Assembly (NCBI RefSeq): GCF_000182925.2
Contig: NC_026505.1
Coordinates: forward strand, 62,001-126,000
Source: Neurospora crassa OR74A
Taxonomy: Eukaryota; Ascomycota; Sordariomycetes; Sordariales; Sordariaceae
Direction: 5' to 3'
DNA: 64,000 nt
The position numbers and the translations under genes were made by a program. Below the pieces are notes generated by a model, which saw nothing but the letters and a program-made list of their open reading frames with translations, was not told the origin of the DNA and did no database searches. Shown here piece after piece: positions 61,876 through 64,000 of the stretch; position 1 is the stretch's first letter, and every line of letters begins with the position of its first letter.

Positions 61876-64000
61876 ATGCCTCCTGCAGGTGCAGATATGA
61901 ACAGAAAGCGGCCAAGCGAGGGAGAGCCGGAAGATGCTGCCCGACCTCACAAAAGGAGATCGCATGGAGCACCTGCTGTGTCCTCGACCCCAGCCTCTTC
62001 TGGAGAGTGCGACCCTCCAGCGCTGACCAGTCTGGCGGATGGATCAAGGAGGTATGACGAGTTCAAGGGTGATATAGGTAAGTTGCTACCATGTGCTTTT
62101 CTCCCACTTGGTCAAGTTTCCTTCGAGTGAGCTGCTCACACCAAGACCATAGGAGACGGTGTCTATAGGGCCTTAACTGGAGGTGGTGCCTATTTCCCGA
62201 CGAATTACAAACTCTTTCTCAAGCACCCCGCTCCGTGGCTCTGTCCTCTCGTTGACTGTAGGAAGTCTTTCAACCAGTGCAGTAATCTTGGGCGTCACTT
62301 TTCGGTCAGTACCACCCTCTTCTTCTCTCCTTTGGGTTGCGCTTTGCGCTGGCTGCTTCTGCATTTATCGCTCTCGCCATCGTTCCTGTTGCCTTCTGTT
62401 GTGCGAACCTCGTCCACTAACCATTGTCCCTTACAGAAAGCTCATCGCGGCTGGAAGCTCTACGATGAAGAAGAGCGCGGTTTCTTTCACTTTCAAGGCA
62501 TCAGAACTAAGCCAGACGAGGACGGCAAGCTTCGCCCGATTGTTGTCGGCAGAGGATTTCGCGCTCCAAAAAGACAAGATGATCGACAAACCCCGGACAC
62601 TTCTGCAGCTGACACCGCAACTGCCCCTCTCGCGTCTACTACTGCTCGGGCCATCAATTCTTCTACTTCAGCACCCATCACTCTCGCCCAAGCATCCCGA
62701 TTATCATCTCGCAAGGTCATCGACATCAGTAGCAATGATGAGGGTGTCAAACCAACCGTCAACGATACTTCAGTGCGGAACACTGGCCCACATGCCTCAG
62801 CAAAACGGGAGCAAGCAAGAGGTGAGAACAAGAGCACTGGCACTGCCAACCGAATACGAAGAAATTACCATGGCGCCAGGTTTGAAGTGAACAATCCCCA
62901 GGAGCTGGGCGGTGCCCAGCATCATAGGAAACTCTTTGCAAGTTGGGAGCAGGAAGCCGGTGCGCAGCGCCGTAAGAAAATTTCCTCTAAGACTGGCCGG
63001 GAAGTCGACAAGCGCCAGCCGAAGGACGTCTCTTCCAACGCTAAACAGAAAGTGGATACACAGCATTTCGAGGACACCTCATCTACATCCAGCAGTGAAG
63101 ATGACGACGATTCTGACCCCTTCGACTTTGAACCCTCCGACCTGCCCGCTCCCCGCAATAACGACACACAACAGCTGGAAAAAGGTACCGATACTGCACC
63201 GATCGTCGTTGCCGACTCTAAGCAACCGTTCGATCCCAGCAAATCAGCAATTTGGCAGTATCTCATGACGCTTACCAAGACTGATATGCCGGTTCCTGAT
63301 GATTCGGCCATCACTGAGCTCCTTGCACTCCCAAGGCGCCGCAATCTTCCAAGAACATGGCAAGGACGACTGTCCAAGTTTGTGGATTTCCAACTCAATA
63401 CACTCACTGGATTGATCCTCTATATTGGTGGTGACGAAGCACCAAGTAGCCCCTGCAGTTGGATGGGTTGTAGCGTTCATGCAGAGGCACACGTCTTCTG
63501 GAAGATCAACTTTTACTATGGGAACTCCATTGACCACCGATACCCATTTCCCAAATGCGTTTTCCTTCCAACTCATCTTCGCGTCTCAAAATCAGTTACT
63601 GAGCGGTTGGGTCATCATTTGTGCTGCAACGCATACCACAGGAGCTGGAAAAAGCCGCCGCATTGGGTAAACACGGTTCCCGATGACAAATTCAAGGCGG
63701 CACGGGATCCAGCGTGCGTGGAGGTTATGCGGTATACCTCTACCGAGAAGTCTGCTGGTAACGAATCTAGCACGAATGCCCAAGGCAACACGCTGAGTAC
63801 TGCCACATCGACAAGCAACACTGGCAATAATGCCGTGCAGCCATCGCCATCGCAAGCCTTGCTACCTGCATGCCCTCCTTTGCAACCTGCGACCATGGTT
63901 GGTGATACACTTACCCCCCGAAGTTCGGCACAACAATCAACTTCACGACTCGTTGTGAAGGAACACGGGGGAAATATGTCGGGGGTAGGAAGTTCTCCTG
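61876..64000 (+). CDS. family gene F: C2H2 finger, acidic linker and core; cut by the window end
   Basis: Exons 61876-62077, 62153-62304 and 62437 to beyond 64000; about 640 residues visible and still open. Exon 1 has a basic stretch (HKRRSHGAP) and ADGSRRYDEFKGDI. Exon 2 has GGGAYFPTNY and the finger (Cys98, Cys103, His116, His121), with the phase-0 intron between the His (unusual donor GTCAGT). The linker is long, with SSSEDDDDSDPFDFEP. The core spans 390-530 (IWQYLMTLT; LPRRRNLPRTWQGRL; LTGLILYIGG; PCSWMGC; FPKCVFLP; CCNAYHR), followed by a Ser/Thr/Asn-rich tail. Whether a cupin follows cannot be seen. Nearest to D in exon 2 and just after it (F IVVGRGFRAP; D IVVKRAP). Function unknown. 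Confidence 0.82.

Noticed and set aside
1-64000. CRISPR arrays, bacterial operons, rRNA genes
   Set aside because: No regularly spaced repeats, no Shine-Dalgarno or operon organisation, and no recognisable rRNA (including 5S) sequence; the window is eukaryotic.

Overview
The window reads as nuclear DNA of a filamentous ascomycete, most likely a Sordariales fungus of the Neurospora/Sordaria type. The evidence is short introns (about 50-150 bp) with GTRNGT donors and CTAAC-like branch sites, protein families typical of Pezizomycotina, and many TACC/GGTA tracts between genes. The genus is inference; no species marker was read. || Layout. 0.6-1.1 kb: small single-pass membrane protein (+). 3.5-6.9 kb: FHIP/RAI16-family endosome adaptor (-). 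9.0-11.2 kb: class 3 lipase (+). 12.2-12.5 kb: tiny membrane protein (-). 14.5-17.4 kb: decayed, probably Ty3/Gypsy-like, element. 20.7-32.1 kb: first cluster of an unrecognised gene family (genes A and B on -, C on +, D on -). 33.5-38.2 kb: housekeeping block with mitochondrial ribosomal protein bL27m (-), LCL2 (+) and protein phosphatase inhibitor-2/GLC8 (-). 40.1-42.3 kb: MAL-type MFS sugar transporter (-). 45.2-47.6 kb: ten-exon Zn2Cys6 regulator (+). 51.5-52.7 kb: myo-inositol oxygenase (+). 56.3-57.6 kb: polytopic membrane protein (+). 58.4-64.0 kb: second cluster of the same family (genes E and F, both +; F runs off the window). || Main result. Six paralogues share one architecture that had to be assembled across introns. 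It starts with a short N-terminus carrying a DG-x-RRY-like motif. Next comes a C2H2 finger with invariant spacing C-x4-C-x12-H-x4-H. A phase-0 intron lies between the two zinc-binding histidines in all five members that have the finger. An acidic or low-complexity linker follows, then a conserved core of about 150 residues (W-x-Y-[IL]; LP-x-x-R-x-LP-x-x-W; L[YV][LIV]G; C-x3-6-C; FP-x-C; C[CV]N). B, C and E end in a cupin fold resembling the C-terminus of Mif2/CENP-C. A and D lack the cupin, C lacks the finger, and F's end lies outside the window. The B cupin exon (25396-25691) and the N-terminal exons are short and easy to miss. Nuclear localisation, DNA or RNA binding and dimerisation are inference from architecture. 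|| The other genes are ordinary single-copy functions with no operon-like logic. The MFS transporter and the zinc-cluster regulator are divergent but 2.9 kb apart, so a regulatory link is only a possibility.
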